Positions 5,267 to 6,994 of a DNA stretch of 6,994 nt are shown here, one piece after another (within the stretch, counting starts at the first letter, position 1; each line of letters opens with the position of its first letter). Location of the stretch: the NCBI GenBank assembly GCA_029858755.1, contig JAOUEK010000103.1, forward strand, positions 1 to 6,994, in the 5' to 3' direction. Both the position numbers and the translations under genes were made by a program. Below the pieces are notes generated by a model. That model was not told the origin of the DNA, ran no database searches, and worked only from the letters and a program-made list of their open reading frames with translations. Source of the DNA: Thermoleophilia bacterium. GTDB lineage: Bacteria; Actinomycetota; Thermoleophilia; Gaiellales; Gaiellaceae.

Positions 5267-6994
5267 ATGGTGACCTGCCCGAGCTGTGGCCACGAGAACC
5301 CCGAAGGGGCGCGCTTCTGCAACGGCTGCGGGGCCGCGCTGACGCCCGCGGTGGCGCCGCGGGAAGAGCGGAAGGTCGTCTCGATCGTGTTCGCGGACCT
5401 GGTCGGCTCGACCGCGGCCGCGGAGCGGGCTGATCCCGAGGACGTCCGGGCGACCCTCGCCGCGCACCACGCGCGAGTGCGGGCCGAGCTGGAGAGGTTC
5501 GGGGGGACGGTGGAGAAGTTCATCGGCGACGCGGTGGTGGCGGTCTTCGGCGCGCCCGTCGTGCACGAGGACGACCCGGAGCGGGCGGTGCGGGCGGCGC
5601 TCGCGATCCGTGACGCTGCGACCAACGCGGGGGTCGAGCTGCGGGTGGCGGTGAACACGGGCGAGGCGCTCGTTGCGCTCGACGCACGACCGGCCGACGG
5701 CGAGGGGATGGTGGCTGGAGACGTGGTGAACACGGCGGCGCGGATCCAGTCGGCGGCGCCGGTGAACGGCGTGCTCGCGGGTGAGACGACCTACCGTGCC
5801 ACGTCCCATGTGATCGACTACCGGGCGGCCACGCCGATCGCGGCGAAGGGGAAGGCGGAGCCGGTGCCGGTGTGGGAGGCGGTCGCACCGCGGGCGCGCT
5901 TCGGCAGCGACGTGGAGGAGGCGCCGCTCGTGGGCCTCGTCGGGCGGGAGCGCGAGGTCGACCAGCTGAGTGCTGCGCTGACGCGCGTCCTGGAGGAGCG
6001 CGAGCCCGAGCTGGTGACGCTCGTCGGCGTGCCGGGGATCGGCAAGAGCCGGATGGTCGCCGAGCTCTTGCAGATCGTGGAGGCGGCGCCGCAGTTGATC
6101 AACTGGCGGCAGGGGCGCTGTCTGCCGTACGGAGAGGGGATCAGCTACTGGGCACTCGGCGAGATGGCGAAATCCCAGGCGGGTGTGCTCGAGGGCGACT
6201 CCGCCGACGAGGCGTCACGGAAACTCCACCAGGCGACAGGCTCGCTGATCGCCGACGAGGACGAGGCTCGCTGGGTCGCGGGCCACCTGAAGCCTCTCCT
6301 CGGGCTCGGAATCGACGCCACAGTCGGCGGCGAAGGCTCAGGCGAGGCGATTGCGGCGTGGCGTCGCTTCTGCGAGGCGCTGGGAGAGCAGCGACCGACG
6401 GTGCTCGTCTTCGAGGACCTGCACTGGGCCGACGACGGGCTGCTCGACTTCGTCGACGGGCTGGTCGACCGCGCGACAGGAGTCCCGCTCCTCGTCCTCT
6501 GCAGCGCGAGGCCAGAGCTGCTCGTACGCCGCCCGGGATGGGGAGGCGGCAAGGCGAATGCGGTCACGCTCTCGCTCTCGCCGCTCTCCGACGACGATAC
6601 GGCACGGCTGATCGCGGAGCACCTCGCACAGGCCGTGCTGCCAGCGGAGATGCAGCAGACGCTGCTCCTCCGGGCGGACGGAAACCCGCTCTTCGCTGAG
6701 GAGTACATTCGCATGCTCCGCGACCGCGGGCTCCTGCGGCGCGAGGGCGAGACGTGGCGGCTCGACGACGTGCACGTCGACGTGCCCGAGACCGTGCAGG
6801 GCATCATCGCCGCCCGCCTCGACGCGCTCGAGACCGAGGAGAAGGAGCTGTTGCAGGCCGCCTCCGTGGTAGGGAAGGTCTTCTGGCAGGGAGCGGCTGC
6901 ATCGATCGCCGGGATCTCCTCCTGGGAGGCGGAAGAGCTGTTGCACGTCCTCGAGCGCAAGGAGCTCGTCCGCCGCGACCGGCGCGCCTCGGTC
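5267..6994 (+). CDS. Zinc ribbon - class III adenylate/guanylate cyclase - AAA ATPase fusion (3'-partial)
   Basis: Seen: the reading frame stays open for 576 codons to the right edge. Domain order: (a) zinc ribbon with C4, C7, C18 and C21 in CPSCG..FCNGCG; (b) class III nucleotide cyclase, about 35-206, with metal ligands D44 (FADLVGST) and D88 (EKFIGDAV), base-contacting K84, and N155/R159 in GDVVNTAARIQ; (c) linker, then a STAND/AAA_16-type ATPase starting at LVGRERE (224-230), with Walker A GVPGIGKS at 254-261, CLPYGEGISYW at 285-295, Walker B LVFEDLHWAD at 380-389 and SARPELL further on. The tail shows the winged-helix-like region (VPETVQGIIAARLDAL). Known: relatives are often about 1,000 residues or more, with C-terminal TPR-like repeats, and are thought to be cytosolic signal-transduction proteins; their triggers are mostly unknown. 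Odd: seven residues before N155, where the purine-selecting Asp of classical cyclases would fall, there is M148. The product (cAMP, cGMP or neither) is therefore uncertain. The gene has its own presumed promoter. Confidence 0.92.
   Translation, partial: MVTCPSCGHENPEGARFCNGCGAALTPAVAPREERKVVSIVFADLVGSTAAAERADPEDVRATLAAHHARVRAELERFGGTVEKFIGDAVVAVFGAPVVHEDDPERAVRAALAIRDAATNAGVELRVAVNTGEALVALDARPADGEGMVAGDVVNTAARIQSAAPVNGVLAGETTYRATSHVIDYRAATPIAAKGKAEPVPVWEAVAPRARFGSDVEEAPLVGLVGREREVDQLSAALTRVLEEREPELVTLVGVPGIGKSRMVAELLQIVEAAPQLINWRQGRCLPYGEGISYWALGEMAKSQAGVLEGDSADEASRKLHQATGSLIADEDEARWVAGHLKPLLGLGIDATVGGEGSGEAIAAWRRFCEALGEQRPTVLVFEDLHWADDGLLDFVDGLVDRATGVPLLVLCSARPELLVRRPGWGGGKANAVTLSLSPLSDDDTARLIAEHLAQAVLPAEMQQTLLLRADGNPLFAEEYIRMLRDRGLLRREGETWRLDDVHVDVPETVQGIIAARLDALETEEKELLQAASVVGKVFWQGAAASIAGISSWEAEELLHVLERKELVRRDRRASV

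Noticed and set aside
4073..5809. Long minus-strand open frame of 578 codons
   Set aside because: It lies antisense to the threonine ammonia-lyase and the cyclase, spans their intergenic hairpin, and its translation is low-complexity Arg/Asp/Gly/His-rich text typical of antisense frames in 70% GC DNA.
5872..6699. Plus-strand open frame of 275 codons
   Set aside because: It is out of frame inside the cyclase-ATPase gene, whose own frame is continuous and carries Walker A and B motifs over the same bases. The alternative product is Arg/Gly/Ala low-complexity text.
1..6994. CRISPR arrays, insertion sequences, tRNA genes, toxin-antitoxin or phage-defence modules
   Set aside because: No regularly spaced repeats, transposase motifs, terminal inverted repeats, cloverleaf sequences or defence-type gene pairs were seen. 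The AAA-cyclase fusion has a widespread signalling architecture and is not by itself evidence of a defence system.

Overview
The window is about 70% G+C and reads as chromosomal DNA from a high-GC actinobacterium. The zinc-ribbon/cyclase/AAA fusion, the style of the small exported protein and the gene starts suggest the class Thermoleophilia (Gaiella/Solirubrobacter relatives). That placement is an inference from general resemblance, not from a marker gene. All real genes lie on the + strand and pack tightly. No tRNA, rRNA, CRISPR array, insertion sequence or phage gene was seen.

Layout. (1) 2-790: the last 262 residues of B12-dependent methionine synthase (metH), covering the S-adenosylmethionine-binding reactivation domain. 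(2) 801-1457: a small exported protein of unknown function with a clear signal peptide and two cysteines. (3) 1532-2893: a 453-residue MFS exporter of the MFS_3/EntS-like type. (4) 3022-4002: the G-protein chaperone MeaB of methylmalonyl-CoA mutase. (5) 3983-5170: a threonine ammonia-lyase with a C-terminal ACT domain, overlapping meaB by 20 bp. (6) 5205-5232: a perfect 12-bp hairpin that probably ends the meaB-ilvA transcript. (7) 5267 to the right edge: the first 576 residues of a zinc ribbon + class III nucleotide cyclase + AAA/STAND-type ATPase, cut off by the window.

How the genes fit together. MetH and MeaB both serve cobalamin enzymes. The threonine ammonia-lyase makes 2-oxobutyrate, a precursor of propionyl-CoA, whose usual onward route passes through methylmalonyl-CoA mutase, the client of MeaB. 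The overlapping meaB-ilvA pair can therefore be read as a threonine/propionate catabolic unit, although the mutase is not in view. The exported protein, the exporter and the cyclase appear to be separate transcription units.

The most notable pattern is not a gene. Four of the five gene starts visible here (801, 1532, 3022, 5267) have a TAGNNT hexamer 6-7 bases upstream of the start codon and no Shine-Dalgarno sequence. This is the geometry expected for leaderless mRNAs, with transcription starting on the first base of the start codon. At 788 the TAG of this element is also the stop codon of metH. The fifth start, ilvA, lacks the element and instead overlaps meaB, consistent with translational coupling. 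I found no convincing novel defence or mobile system; the other points of interest are residue substitutions at key sites in the threonine ammonia-lyase and the cyclase.
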